Assembly: GCF_000626635.1 (NCBI RefSeq)
Contig: NZ_CP007451.1
Coordinates: 2,418,001-2,482,000 of the forward strand
Direction of reading: 5' to 3'
Length of the DNA: 64,000 bases
Source: Draconibacterium orientale
Lineage (GTDB): Bacteria; Bacteroidota; Bacteroidia; Bacteroidales; Prolixibacteraceae
The notes below the pieces were generated by a model. The model worked only from the letters and a program-made list of their open reading frames with translations. It did no database searches and was not told where the DNA came from. Each line of letters starts with the position of its first letter. The stretch's first letter is position 1. This document shows positions 34,504 through 43,696 of the stretch, piece after piece. The position numbers and the translations under genes are program-made.

Positions 34504-35187
34504 ATGGGATCAAATCCGAAAATATTAATTGTTGACGACGAAAAAGATTTATGTGAAATTTTGGAGTTCAACTTGTCAAGCGAAGGTTTCGAAACATCAG
34601 TGGCACATTCTGCCGAGCAGGCACTAAAATTACCATTGGAAGAATACGACCTGATTTTGCTTGATGTGATGATGGGCGAAATGTCGGGTTACAAAATGGC
34701 TGATAAGATAAGGAGGGAATTACAGCTTACTCTGCCTATTATTTTTATGACTGCCAAAACCGCAGAAAACGATATCCTTACAGGATTTAATGTTGGTGGA
34801 GACGACTATATTTCAAAACCGTTTTCAATTAAAGAAATGGTGGCACGTATTAAAGCTGTGCTGAAACGTGGCCGACAAAACGTAAGGCAAACCAAGGTGT
34901 ACAAAGTTGAAGGTCTTGAGGTGGATGCAAACAGTAAAATGGTACAGATTGACGACGAGCCAATTAGTCTTACCCGAAAAGAATTTGAAATTATTACCCT
35001 TTTGCTAAAACACCAGGGGCAATACATTGGCCGAAACGAAATACTCGACAGGGTGTGGAACGACGATGTTATTGTTACCGAGCGAAACGTGGATGTTAAT
35101 ATTGCACGACTCAGAAAAAAGATTGGCAAATACGGTCAATATATTCAAGGAAAATCAGGATATGGTTACGCTTTTAAGCAGCCATAA
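34504..35187 (+). CDS. phoB: PhoB-like OmpR-family response regulator
   Basis: 227 residues. Receiver domain: acidic pair Asp11-Asp12, phospho-acceptor Asp54 (LILLDVMMGEMSG), Thr83 and Lys105 (ISKPF). The C-terminal OmpR/PhoB winged helix (about 128-227) has LTRKEFEIITLLLKH, GRNEILDRVWND and VDVNIARLRKKIGKYGQYIQGKSGYGYAF. It follows phoU and precedes the sensor kinase, so it is the likely PhoB. PhoB-type regulators bind 11-bp direct repeats, matching those found in three promoters here. The symbol is assigned from context. Confidence 0.88.
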   Translation: MGSNPKILIVDDEKDLCEILEFNLSSEGFETSVAHSAEQALKLPLEEYDLILLDVMMGEMSGYKMADKIRRELQLTLPIIFMTAKTAENDILTGFNVGGDDYISKPFSIKEMVARIKAVLKRGRQNVRQTKVYKVEGLEVDANSKMVQIDDEPISLTRKEFEIITLLLKHQGQYIGRNEILDRVWNDDVIVTERNVDVNIARLRKKIGKYGQYIQGKSGYGYAFKQP

Positions 35188-35232
35188 ACTCTATAAGAAA
35201 TAGAAAAATATAAACAATTAAAACAATACAAA

Positions 35233-37005
35233 GTGCCGATTCAGCAAACATTCAGACGGAAAATCTTTTACTACTTTATAGCGGTATTTTTACTGTTTAC
35301 AGTAGCCATATTGTTGTTTCAGTTGCAGCGCGAGAAAAATTACAAAACATCGCAGCTCGAAAATACATTGCGTAATGTTACCGAAGTTGCCCACAACTAC
35401 ATCGAACATTACAACTTGATGGAAACGCAAAACTTTAGCAGTGCAGATATTTTAAAAGATTTGATACCGCAAGCCAATATTCGCTTAACCATTATCGACA
35501 AGCGGGGAATTGTTTTGTACGACAGTTTTGTGTACGAATATCAAAAAATGGAAAACCATTTCGAGCGTCCCGAAGTGCAAAAAGCATTGTTCGGGGGCGA
35601 GGGAGCCAATATTCGTCACTCGGAAACCACCGGTACCGACTTCTATTATTATGCCCAAAATTTCGACGATTATTTTGTGCGTGCTGCCATGGTTTACGAT
35701 ATTAACGTAGAGAATTTCCTGAAAGCCGAGCGTTTGTTCATCTTCTTTATTATCGCCATTTTCCTGGTAATCTGGCTGGTGATTAATGAGCTTACAAAAC
35801 GTCTTTCCATATCAATTACCAAGTTGAAAGACTTTGCTATAAAAGCCGGAAAGAATGAATCCATAAACGAAGAAGAGGGTAAATTCCCCGACAATGAACT
35901 GGGTGAAATTGGTTCGCAAATAGTAAAAATCTACAATAATTTGCACGATGCAAATAACTCAATTGCGTTGGAAAAAGACCGCCTGGCTAATCACATGAAT
36001 ATTCTGAATGAAGGGATAGGATTTTTTACGCCACAAAAGGAGAAGATGCTGGTGAACAGTAACTTCATACAGTTTGTGAGTATCATTTCTGATACTATGA
36101 CTATCTCTGCAGAAAACTTCTTTACTATTCCGGAATTTGAAAAAATCAACAAATTCCTGGAAAAATACTTACACAAAGACACAGAGTTCCAGAGTAACGA
36201 ACTGCCGCAAATTGAGTTTACTATACAAAAAGACGACAGTTATTTCAAGCTGATGTGCATTGTGTTTGCCGATAAGAGTTTTGAGATTCTGATTACCGAT
36301 GTTACCAAACCGGAAAAACGACGCCTGCTAAAACAGCAGTTGACATCAAATATTGCACACGAGTTAAAAACACCGCTGGCTTCAATAAAAGGATACATCG
36401 AAACATTGATGTCGAATCCGAATATCGACAAGGAGAAACAGCAGTACTTTATCGAAAGAGCAAGTAAACAAGCCGAACGCTTAAATCTGCTTTTAAACGA
36501 CATTTCGTTGCTGAATAACATCGAGGATGCAGGGGAATTGTTCGAGATTAAGCCGGTGCACATCAAAAATATTGTGTCTGACGTGGTTGAGAACCTGGAA
36601 AGCAGAATGGCTGCCAAAAACATAAAGTGTAAACTGGATATTGATAAAGATGTGGTTGTAAACGGAAACGACTCGCTGCTTTCGTCCGTATTCCAAAACT
36701 TGTTGGAGAACTCGATAAATTATGCCGGAGAGGATATAAAAATAGAGATTCGGAATTACCTGGAGGATACCAAATTCCATTATTTCAGTTATTCTGATAA
36801 CGGCAGGGGAATTCCTGAAGAACACCTTAACCGTATTTTTGAACGTTTCTACCGCATTGATTCAGGACGTACCCGCGAACTAGGCGGAACAGGCCTGGGA
36901 CTGTCGATTGTTAGAAACGCCATCCAGTTGCATAAAGGAAATATCTCGGCCCGCAATAAACCTGATGGAGGTGTCGAGTTCCTGTTCTCGCTGGCAAAAC
37001 AGTAA
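35233..37005 (+). CDS. phoR: Membrane sensor histidine kinase (PhoR-like)
   Basis: 590 residues starting at GTG. Two membrane helices (about 11-32 and 168-188) enclose a periplasmic sensor region, unlike the short extracytoplasmic loop of E. coli PhoR. A HAMP-like linker and a PAS-like region (about 240-355) precede the HisKA box SNIAHELKTPLASIKGYIETL, His at about 376. The ATPase has N-box FQNLLENSINYA, G1 YSDNGRGIPEEHLNRIFERFYR and G2 GGTGLGLSIVRN. It phosphorylates the adjacent regulator. Assignment to phosphate sensing rests on gene order. Confidence 0.88.
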   Translation: MPIQQTFRRKIFYYFIAVFLLFTVAILLFQLQREKNYKTSQLENTLRNVTEVAHNYIEHYNLMETQNFSSADILKDLIPQANIRLTIIDKRGIVLYDSFVYEYQKMENHFERPEVQKALFGGEGANIRHSETTGTDFYYYAQNFDDYFVRAAMVYDINVENFLKAERLFIFFIIAIFLVIWLVINELTKRLSISITKLKDFAIKAGKNESINEEEGKFPDNELGEIGSQIVKIYNNLHDANNSIALEKDRLANHMNILNEGIGFFTPQKEKMLVNSNFIQFVSIISDTMTISAENFFTIPEFEKINKFLEKYLHKDTEFQSNELPQIEFTIQKDDSYFKLMCIVFADKSFEILITDVTKPEKRRLLKQQLTSNIAHELKTPLASIKGYIETLMSNPNIDKEKQQYFIERASKQAERLNLLLNDISLLNNIEDAGELFEIKPVHIKNIVSDVVENLESRMAAKNIKCKLDIDKDVVVNGNDSLLSSVFQNLLENSINYAGEDIKIEIRNYLEDTKFHYFSYSDNGRGIPEEHLNRIFERFYRIDSGRTRELGGTGLGLSIVRNAIQLHKGNISARNKPDGGVEFLFSLAKQ

Positions 37006-37042
37006 ATTCCGAGCGAATAGTTCAACGCCAAAATTGATAAAC

Positions 37043-37077
37043 AAAAGGCTTCCGGTAGTTCCGGAGGCCTTTTTTTG
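37043..37077 (+). terminator. Terminator of the pst-pho operon
   Basis: Stem AGGCTTCCGG / CCGGAGGCCT with loop TAGTT-like, followed by seven Ts; sits 40 bp after the kinase stop. Confidence 0.88.
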
Positions 37078-37206
37078 TGGAAGACAATTTTGAATGAAAG
37101 CAATTGTTTCTTTTTGTGCCGCTTTTTAATGGGGCAGTTTTAATTTTCGTCCGGAAATGCCATCAGCGTTGAACAGCTTTCGTCGCCGGACGATGTACAT
37201 AACAAC

Positions 37207-37403
37207 CTTCTACCCGGGGCGACGCAATTCAAAGAATTACTCTGCCCCGGGCTAAAATATCACGCACTTTCAGCGCTTTACATAGTGAAGCCCCAAGGGG
37301 GCGAGAAGCAATAACCCGGTGCGACTGACGGCAGTCAGGAAGCGCCGGGAAGAAGAATGATAAAGATCTCGTCCGGCGAAGAAAGTTGGATAGAGATCGT
37401 TCG
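37207..37403. repeat. Dispersed GC-rich repeat, copy B
   Basis: Related to 15216-15383 in block order and orientation (CTTCTACCCGGGGC, AAGCCCC, GCAATAACCCGGTGCGA, ATCGTTCG). It fills the gap between the kinase gene and the TonB receptor; the rest of 37078-37531 shows nothing else. Confidence 0.65.
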
Positions 37404-37531
37404 TACCCCCGGACGAAAATGAAATAGAGCTTGTGTAGAGAGGGTAAATCAGTACAAGGATTAAGATTCGAAATCACTTATTGCAATAACATTTCACCAT
37501 TCCCCAGATAATTACAAAACCATTAAAACAA

Positions 37532-37589
37532 TGTAATACAAGTTTAAATAGTCTTTAATTTGCCTGTAACATATATCGGGTTGCTTTGC
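37532..37589 (+). promoter_or_regulatory. Putative Pho box and promoter of the TonB-dependent receptor
   Basis: In-phase 11-mers ATGTAATACAA, GTTTAAATAGT, CTTTAATTTGC, CTGTAACATAT (37532-37575), then exactly 6 nt and TTGCTTTG (37582-37589). The leader to the ATG at 37640 is about 45 nt. Confidence 0.65.
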
Positions 37590-37639
37590 CTGTGTAAATT
37601 CTATGAGTTTATAAATAAACACTGCAACTTTTAAAATAT

Positions 37640-40381
37640 ATGAAACGTTTTTTCATTAGCATTCTATTGCTAATTCAGGTAATAGTAGTTACAGCTCAAA
37701 CCGGGACTATCAAAGGAACTGTAACCGACGCCAAAACAAAAGAGGCTCTGATCGGGACCACCGTATTAATCAAAGGAACAACACAAGGAACAATTACCGA
37801 TTTCGATGGAAATTACGTAATACCTAATGTAGCAGTTGGTAGCCATACCATCGCTGTTTCTTTTATTTCGTACGATTCACAGGAATTTCAGGTTGAAGTA
37901 AAACCCGACAATAACGTAGAATTAAATGTAGCGTTATTACCGGCAACACTCGAAATAGAAGGAGTTCAGGTGGTAGCAAAAGCCAGGCGCGAATCGGAGG
38001 CTATGTTGCTTGTCGATCAGAAAAATGCTTCGGGAATTAAAGAGAGTATCGGATCGAAGCGAATGTCGAGCCTCGGCGTTTCTGATGCGGCTACGGCTAC
38101 ATCAAAAATTACGGGCGTTACCAAAAACGAAGGTAGCGGCGATATTTACATTCGTGGTTTGGGCGACCGGTATTTAACTACAACCATGAACGGATTGCCA
38201 ATTCCGTCGGATGATGTGGAGAAGAAAAACATCAATCTGAACCTGTTTTCAACAGACATTATCGGTAATGTTGGAATCAACAAAACCTTTTCAGTTGACA
38301 CCTATGGCGACCAGTCGTCGGGAGCGGTAAATATCGGGTCGAAAACCTATTCTGAAGATTTGGAACTGGAAGTTTCGACCGGAACCTCAACCAATATTGT
38401 AAAAGATGGAACTTTTGGTGATTTTAAAGCCACTCAAAACATTAATGATGTAAACTTATTTGGTGGTTACAGCCGCACTTACGCCACCGGCGATGCTTTA
38501 AAATACCAAAGCTGGAACACTGAGGATCAGAAATTTCCTCTGAACCGTGGTTTATCGTTAATGGGAGGTAAAAAGTTTGAATTGTTTGACAACGATTTCT
38601 CGTTATTTGCATCACTTTCGCACTCAAACGATTTTGAATACCGCACCGGTACCTATCGTAAATACCGCTCGAATGTATTGGACAATTCGTTTACCGATGC
38701 CGAAACATTTCAAACCGAATTCAACACCACCGGTTTGCTCAACCTGGCTTACGATATTGATACAAAGCATTCGTTGAATTTCAACAGTATGGTGATTTTC
38801 AAAACGGTTGATGAGTTGTACGAACAAGGTAGAAACGGCGAAGGATACGCCTACGACCAGTTGCCGCAGCAGGAAGCTGCATTTACACGCGACCAGAACC
38901 TGAAAGAAACGCAGTTAATAATTAACCAGTTACTCGGAACACACGATATTACGGAAAACAACCGCCTGGACTGGGCTATAGGGTATAACATTGTTAATGC
39001 CGACGAGCCAAACCGTATTCATAACGAAGCAAATATGCTGGATGAAAATACAGTTGGGTTTGCTTATGTTGGCGACTTTCAGCAAAAGAAGTCGATGCAA
39101 ACCATTAGCGACAACGAACTGAATGGTTACCTGAAAGACAACATCACTTTTATTGATGAAGATGACAAAACACTGAAACTGAATTTCGGTGGTAATTTCC
39201 GGATGAAAGGGCGTGATTTCTATTCGCTTCCGTATGGAGTTCGGGCAAAAAATGTAACCGTACACTCAATCGACAATATGGATGAAGCATTCCTTAATCT
39301 TGGTCTGTACGAAAGCGGAGACTTACGAATTCGCGAAGTAGATCCTGATTTTTACAATGCTACATTGAATGTTTATGCCGGATTTCTGAACGTTGATTTC
39401 GGAAAAAATAAATTCAGCGGTAACGTTGGAGTACGTTACGAACGCGATGATTTGGAGGTGAATTGGAACGTAACCAACTATGTAGGACGAGTTGGCAGCC
39501 TTAATGAATCGTACGATAATATTTTGCCGGCCTTAATGTTAAAATACCAGGCTACCGAAAAACAATCGTTACGTTTTGTAGCCAGTAAAACAATTACACT
39601 TCCTGAGTTTAAGGAATTAGCGCCCTTTGAATATGTTTCCCCAACCGGCCGTGTAACAAAAGGTAACCCTGACCTGATAAAATCCGATAACTATAACTTC
39701 GACCTGAAATGGGAATTCTTCCCTGCTCGCGGAGAGTTGTTTTCGGTAACGGGGTTCTATAAAATGATTAATGATCCGATAAATAGGGCACAAACACGAG
39801 GTTCATCAGGTAACTTTTATTTTGCGAATACCGGCGAACGTGCCGACGTTTACGGAGTGGAAGCTGAAGCCCGCTTTGGTATCATTAAAGCAGAAACTAC
39901 CGGAACACCGGATTTGAATATGACACTGAACGCTACCAAAATGTGGCACAATCAGGATCTGTACGATATTTTCCAATACAACAGTAAAACCGAAACTGAA
40001 TTACAGGGAGCTGCCGGATTTATTTTTAACGGTGCTTTAAGTTATTCAACCAATACCGATAATGAGTTTCAGGCAACGTTAACCGGTAACTATTCATCGG
40101 ATAAAATTCTGGCATTGGGTGCACCTGAAGACTATGTAAACAGTGCAACTTTATTCAATAACGAAATTATAGAGAAAGGATTTACTACGGTAGATTTTGT
40201 AGCGAGCAAAGTGATAAACAAAACATTCGCGGTGAAATTTTCTGCGAAAAACCTGTTAAATCCTGAAATCGAGCAAACACAGGAAATAAAACCTTTATCG
40301 GATGAGGCCTTCACCGATGTGGTCAACTCCTACAAAAAAGGTATCAACCTAAGTTTAACTCTTAAGATAAGTCTGAATTAA
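37640..40381 (+). CDS. TonB-dependent outer-membrane receptor with carboxypeptidase-regulatory-like N-domain
   Basis: 913 residues. Signal peptide MKRFFISILLLIQVIVVTAQ; a CarboxypepD_reg-like domain at about 22-105 (GTIKGTVTDAKTKEALIGTTVLIKGTTQGTITDFDGNY); plug domain about 130-240 (DIYIRGLGDRYLTTTMNGLPIPSDD); then a 22-strand barrel ending in LSLTLKISLN. It imports a ligand across the outer membrane using TonB-ExbBD energy. The Pho-box-like promoter and the position directly after the pst-pho operon suggest a phosphorus-containing ligand (organophosphate, phytate or nucleic-acid derived), an inference. Followed by its lipoprotein partner at 40418. Confidence 0.93.
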   Translation: MKRFFISILLLIQVIVVTAQTGTIKGTVTDAKTKEALIGTTVLIKGTTQGTITDFDGNYVIPNVAVGSHTIAVSFISYDSQEFQVEVKPDNNVELNVALLPATLEIEGVQVVAKARRESEAMLLVDQKNASGIKESIGSKRMSSLGVSDAATATSKITGVTKNEGSGDIYIRGLGDRYLTTTMNGLPIPSDDVEKKNINLNLFSTDIIGNVGINKTFSVDTYGDQSSGAVNIGSKTYSEDLELEVSTGTSTNIVKDGTFGDFKATQNINDVNLFGGYSRTYATGDALKYQSWNTEDQKFPLNRGLSLMGGKKFELFDNDFSLFASLSHSNDFEYRTGTYRKYRSNVLDNSFTDAETFQTEFNTTGLLNLAYDIDTKHSLNFNSMVIFKTVDELYEQGRNGEGYAYDQLPQQEAAFTRDQNLKETQLIINQLLGTHDITENNRLDWAIGYNIVNADEPNRIHNEANMLDENTVGFAYVGDFQQKKSMQTISDNELNGYLKDNITFIDEDDKTLKLNFGGNFRMKGRDFYSLPYGVRAKNVTVHSIDNMDEAFLNLGLYESGDLRIREVDPDFYNATLNVYAGFLNVDFGKNKFSGNVGVRYERDDLEVNWNVTNYVGRVGSLNESYDNILPALMLKYQATEKQSLRFVASKTITLPEFKELAPFEYVSPTGRVTKGNPDLIKSDNYNFDLKWEFFPARGELFSVTGFYKMINDPINRAQTRGSSGNFYFANTGERADVYGVEAEARFGIIKAETTGTPDLNMTLNATKMWHNQDLYDIFQYNSKTETELQGAAGFIFNGALSYSTNTDNEFQATLTGNYSSDKILALGAPEDYVNSATLFNNEIIEKGFTTVDFVASKVINKTFAVKFSAKNLLNPEIEQTQEIKPLSDEAFTDVVNSYKKGINLSLTLKISLN

Positions 40382-40417
40382 AAAATTAGTGGAACGTATA
40401 ATTTAAACGATTTTAAA

Positions 40418-42394
40418 ATGAAAAAATTAACAATCAAATTTTTAAGTCTTGCTTTATTAGCAACAGCAGTTTTTATAAGCTGCGATGACGATGATCCTAT
40501 TACACCAACGCTTACTGTTGTTGAAAAACTCGACAATGGTATTATGGAAGGAACCCTTGAAGAGAATTACACGCTTAGCGCAGGAATGTCGTACAACCTG
40601 AGTAGTTCTTTTATTGTAGCCGATGGTGCAACACTTACTATTCCTGCCGGAACAAACATTATTGCCGAAGCAGGTGGTACCGATGTTTACCTTGCGGTAT
40701 TAATGGGTGGTAAAATTGAAATCAACGGTACTGCAAGCAGCCCTGTTGTAATGTCTTCGCCCAATGCCAATCCCGGCGATTGGGGTGGTTTAACCATCTG
40801 TGGTAAAGCTACTACTACTGCCGGAGCGAATTCAGAAGCTGAAGTGGGTGGTTTTATCTATGGTGGCGATGATGATACCGATAATTCAGGATCGGTTACG
40901 TACCTGGTTATTAAAGGAACAGGTGCACAAATCAACGAAGAATCGCAATACAACGGTGTTTCTTGTTATGCATTGGGTTCGGGAACAACGCTGAGTAACA
41001 TCGCGGTAATCAACGGATCGGATGATGGTATCGAGTTTTTTGGCGGAACAGTTTCGGTTACTAACATCTTTTTGCAGAATAACGAAGACGATGCTATCGA
41101 CTGGACTGAAGGTTGGAGCGGAACAGTTAACAACGCCTATGTTGAGCATACTATCGAAGGTTTTTCAACTGTAATTGAAGGCGATAAAGACAATAACAAT
41201 CCTAAAATTAACAACCTGACAGCGGTTTCTACAACCGGTGGTACTGCATTGCAGTTCAAAAAAGAATCAGGAATGACTATCACCGGCTTGTCGTTGAGCG
41301 GTTATTCAGTATCTATCGATATGAAAGACGATGGCCCCTTGGCTAACGTAATTATCGATGGCGAAGAGGCAGACCCTACAAAAAGTTACAATGCTCCTGC
41401 AACGGTTGATCCAAGTGAGTGGACATGGATTGACGCAGAACTGGCAGAGGTGGTAGAATTGAGTGGAAATGTTGACTCGGATGTTACACTTGATGCCAGT
41501 AAAACTTACCGTTTAACCGGTTCGTACATTGTTCAGGATGGTGCTTCCCTGACTATTCCTGCGGGAACAAAAATTCACGCTGATAACGGTGGTACTGATG
41601 TTTACATCGCAGTATTGATGGGTGGTCAGATCTTTATTAACGGAGAAAATGATAATCCTGTTGTAATTGCATCAGACTTAAGCCAGCCGGGCGACTGGGG
41701 AGGTTTAACAATTTGTGGTAAAGCAACAACTACTGCCGGCGAAAATGCAGAAGCTGAAGTTGGTGGATTTATTTACGGTGGTACTGATGATTCGGACAAT
41801 TCGGGATCAGTTACTAACCTTGTAATTCGCGGAACAGGTGCACAAATCAACGAAGAATCACAGTATAACGGTGTATCATTGTATTCTGTTGGATCAGTTA
41901 CTACTTTGGAAAACCTTGCAATTTTCGACGGATCTGATGATGGCATCGAATTCTTTGGAGGCACTGCATCAGTTACAAATATTTATGTTGAAAACTGCGA
42001 AGACGATGCGATCGACTGGACTGAAGGTTGGAGCGGAGGAATTACCAATACTTATGTATCGCATACTATCGCTGGTTTCTCAACGGTTTTCGAAGGCGAT
42101 AAAGACAACAATAATCCCGTATTTACCAATGTAACGGCTATTTCAACTGTTGACGGAACAGGGTTGCAGTTCAAAAAAGAATCGGGAGCTACAATTACCA
42201 ACTTGCATATGGAAGGTTATGCAATCGACCTGGATATGAAAGACGGAGGTGCTTTATCGAACGTACAAATTGATGGCGCCAATCCAGACGTTACCTTAAT
42301 GGATGGCGAAACCAGCAAATACACCCTGAATTCAGGTAAAGATGCTGATGCCATCGACATTTCAGGCTGGACATGGATTAACGCTGAGTTATAG
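40418..42394 (+). CDS. Surface lipoprotein with two tandem beta-helix domains
   Basis: 658 residues. Lipoprotein signal MKKLTIKFLSLALLATAVFISCDDDD. The rest is an internal duplication: residues about 37-330 and 345-655 repeat the same blocks, including DWGGLTICGKATTTAG, EAEVGGFIYGG, GTGAQINEESQYNGVS and DDAIDWTEGWSG, each half a right-handed parallel beta-helix with many Asp/Asn turns suited to calcium. It lies 36 bp after the TonB receptor, as SusD-like or accessory lipoproteins do, but it is not SusD-like. A ligand-capture role, possibly for a phosphorylated polymer, is inferred from the neighbourhood only. Confidence 0.85.
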   Translation: MKKLTIKFLSLALLATAVFISCDDDDPITPTLTVVEKLDNGIMEGTLEENYTLSAGMSYNLSSSFIVADGATLTIPAGTNIIAEAGGTDVYLAVLMGGKIEINGTASSPVVMSSPNANPGDWGGLTICGKATTTAGANSEAEVGGFIYGGDDDTDNSGSVTYLVIKGTGAQINEESQYNGVSCYALGSGTTLSNIAVINGSDDGIEFFGGTVSVTNIFLQNNEDDAIDWTEGWSGTVNNAYVEHTIEGFSTVIEGDKDNNNPKINNLTAVSTTGGTALQFKKESGMTITGLSLSGYSVSIDMKDDGPLANVIIDGEEADPTKSYNAPATVDPSEWTWIDAELAEVVELSGNVDSDVTLDASKTYRLTGSYIVQDGASLTIPAGTKIHADNGGTDVYIAVLMGGQIFINGENDNPVVIASDLSQPGDWGGLTICGKATTTAGENAEAEVGGFIYGGTDDSDNSGSVTNLVIRGTGAQINEESQYNGVSLYSVGSVTTLENLAIFDGSDDGIEFFGGTASVTNIYVENCEDDAIDWTEGWSGGITNTYVSHTIAGFSTVFEGDKDNNNPVFTNVTAISTVDGTGLQFKKESGATITNLHMEGYAIDLDMKDGGALSNVQIDGANPDVTLMDGETSKYTLNSGKDADAIDISGWTWINAEL

Positions 42395-42486
42395 GATCTA
42401 ATAATGAATTTAAACGACAATCAAAAAGAGGTTATAAAGCATTGATAATGCAGTGTTTATTAAAGTCGGCCTAAAAACCGATTTTA

Positions 42487-42522
42487 AAAGCTCCGGTTCT
42501 TCCGGGGCTTTCCTCTTATTGA
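42487..42522 (+). terminator. Terminator after the beta-helix lipoprotein
   Basis: AAAGCTCCGG / CCGGGGCTTT (one wobble) around TTCTT, followed by a pyrimidine-rich TCCTCTTATT run. Moderately strong. Confidence 0.7.
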
Positions 42523-42538
42523 GTTCACACGTATAAGA

Positions 42539-42997
42539 ATGAAGAAATTATTGGTTTTAGTTGGATTTTTGGCTTTGATAACCACTGCATCGAAAGCACA
42601 AAAAATTGAAGAAATTGATGGAATTTATTACAAGAATTCCAAAAAGTACACCGGAACTTACCAGGGGTATTACGACGATAATACGTTGCAAAGCGAGGTG
42701 AAAATAAAGAATGGCGAAAAACACGGAAAAGCAACCATTTATTTTAAAAACGGGCATGTTAACGAAATACGTTCGTACAAACACAACCAGATGCACGGCA
42801 AGTGGGTGATGTATAACGAGCACGGAATTAAGGTGTCGGTTGCACGGTACAAAAACGGCAAAAAACATGGTAAATGGATTATTTGGAACGACTACGGAAA
42901 TTTATTGTATGAACTGGAATATGATAATGGAGAAAAAAACGGAGTCTGGAAGAAATACGACGAGCAGGGAAACCTGATAAGCGAACGAAAATATTAA
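42539..42997 (+). CDS. Secreted MORN-variant (YwqK-like) repeat protein
   Basis: 152 residues. Signal peptide MKKLLVLVGFLALITTASKAQ. Five or six MORN_2-type units follow, each with a G-x-W/x-x-Y-x-x-x-G pattern: KHGKATIYFKNGHVNE, MHGKWVMYNEHGIKVS, KHGKWIIWNDYGNLLY, KNGVWKKYDEQGNLIS. These repeats form short beta-hairpins; database names call such proteins antitoxin YwqK family, but no toxin gene is next to it and no such role should be assumed. It starts 16 bp after the upstream terminator. Confidence 0.85.
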   Translation: MKKLLVLVGFLALITTASKAQKIEEIDGIYYKNSKKYTGTYQGYYDDNTLQSEVKIKNGEKHGKATIYFKNGHVNEIRSYKHNQMHGKWVMYNEHGIKVSVARYKNGKKHGKWIIWNDYGNLLYELEYDNGEKNGVWKKYDEQGNLISERKY

Positions 42998-43023
42998 TTG
43001 TTTTCCAGCACAATTTAAAACGG

Positions 43024-43081
43024 ATTTAATTAAACTGTAATCGTAGTGTAACCTCGCCGTAATTGTCATCCTGTATTTTTG
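43024..43081 (+). promoter_or_regulatory. Putative Pho box and promoter of the small CarboxypepD-like gene
   Basis: In-phase 11-mers ATTTAATTAAA, CTGTAATCGTA, GTGTAACCTCG, CCGTAATTGTC (43024-43067), then exactly 6 nt and TATTTTTG (43074-43081), a perfect TAnnTTTG. ATG 25 nt downstream. Confidence 0.72.
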
Positions 43082-43106
43082 TAGTACAAGATCGACAAAA
43101 CAAAAA

Positions 43107-43469
43107 ATGAATAGTATGAAGAAGTTACTAATTGCAGCGTTACTTGTTATTTCAGTTTTAGCGGTAAATGCAAAAGAATACGATAACAAATCGAAAAGTA
43201 CTGATGCCGAAAGCCAGGCAACAATGGTAGTTTCAGGTTCTATCGCCGACGAATTATCAGGGGAGTCGCTTGTAGGTGTTGAAGTAAAGTTGGAAGGAAC
43301 CGATAGGAAAGCTTACACCGATTTTGATGGAAACTTTACGTTTACAGGTGTTAAGCCGGGAGAATATAAGATTGTTACAACCTACATTTCTTACGAGAAA
43401 AAATCGGAAGTTGTAAATGTTGAAGCTAACAACGACAATATTAAAATAAAGCTGCAATCTTCTAAATAA
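43107..43469 (+). CDS. Small secreted protein with one carboxypeptidase-regulatory-like domain
   Basis: 120 residues. Signal peptide (MKKLLIAALLVISVLAVNAKE; Met1 or Met4 as start). One CarboxypepD_reg-like beta-sandwich follows: VSGSIADELSGESLVGVEVKLEGTDRKAYTDFDGNFTFTGVKPGEYKIVTTYISYEKKSEVV. It is the same fold as the N-domain of the TonB receptor at 37640, but free-standing. Its Pho-box-like promoter places it in the phosphate response. It could be a periplasmic partner of the receptor or TonB; this is inference. Confidence 0.82.
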   Translation: MNSMKKLLIAALLVISVLAVNAKEYDNKSKSTDAESQATMVVSGSIADELSGESLVGVEVKLEGTDRKAYTDFDGNFTFTGVKPGEYKIVTTYISYEKKSEVVNVEANNDNIKIKLQSSK

Positions 43470-43495
43470 GAGGTTGTAGTAACTTAAGATTGAAT

Positions 43496-43525
43496 CCGCC
43501 TCTGAGAGCAGAGGCGGTTTTTGTC
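43496..43525 (+). terminator. Terminator after the small CarboxypepD-like gene
   Basis: Perfect 9-bp stem CCGCCTCTG / CAGAGGCGG, loop AGAG, followed by TTTTTG. Confidence 0.9.
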
Positions 43526-43596
43526 GTTTTTATTTTTTGGGGAAATAGAGTGTTAAGTGAAAACCCTGGAATTAGCAATATGCTATATATCAAATG

Positions 43597-43629
43597 AAAA
43601 CCATGCGTCAGCTGACGCATGGTTTTTTT
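43597..43629 (+). terminator. Second perfect terminator-like palindrome
   Basis: AAAACCATGCGTCA meets its complement TGACGCATGGTTTT with almost no loop (GC), then Ts. It insulates the AAA ATPase gene from the Pho genes. Confidence 0.7.
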
Positions 43630-43654
43630 GTGGCTCAAATGTTACATTTTGTAA

Positions 43655-43683
43655 TTCGCATTTTGTATATTGCAAAATGCGAA
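43655..43683 (+). promoter_or_regulatory. Palindromic operator before the AAA ATPase gene
   Basis: TTCGCATTTTG (43655-43665) and CAAAATGCGAA (43673-43683) form a perfect 11-bp inverted repeat, spacer TATATTG, ending 13 nt before the ATG. A second CATTTTGTA lies just upstream at 43645, in direct repeat with the left arm. Confidence 0.6.
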
Positions 43684-43696
43684 AAAATAAAACAAT

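Noticed and set aside
42539-42997. YwqK-type antitoxin of a toxin-antitoxin pair
   Set aside because: The likeness is only the MORN-like repeat. The protein is secreted and no toxin gene is adjacent.
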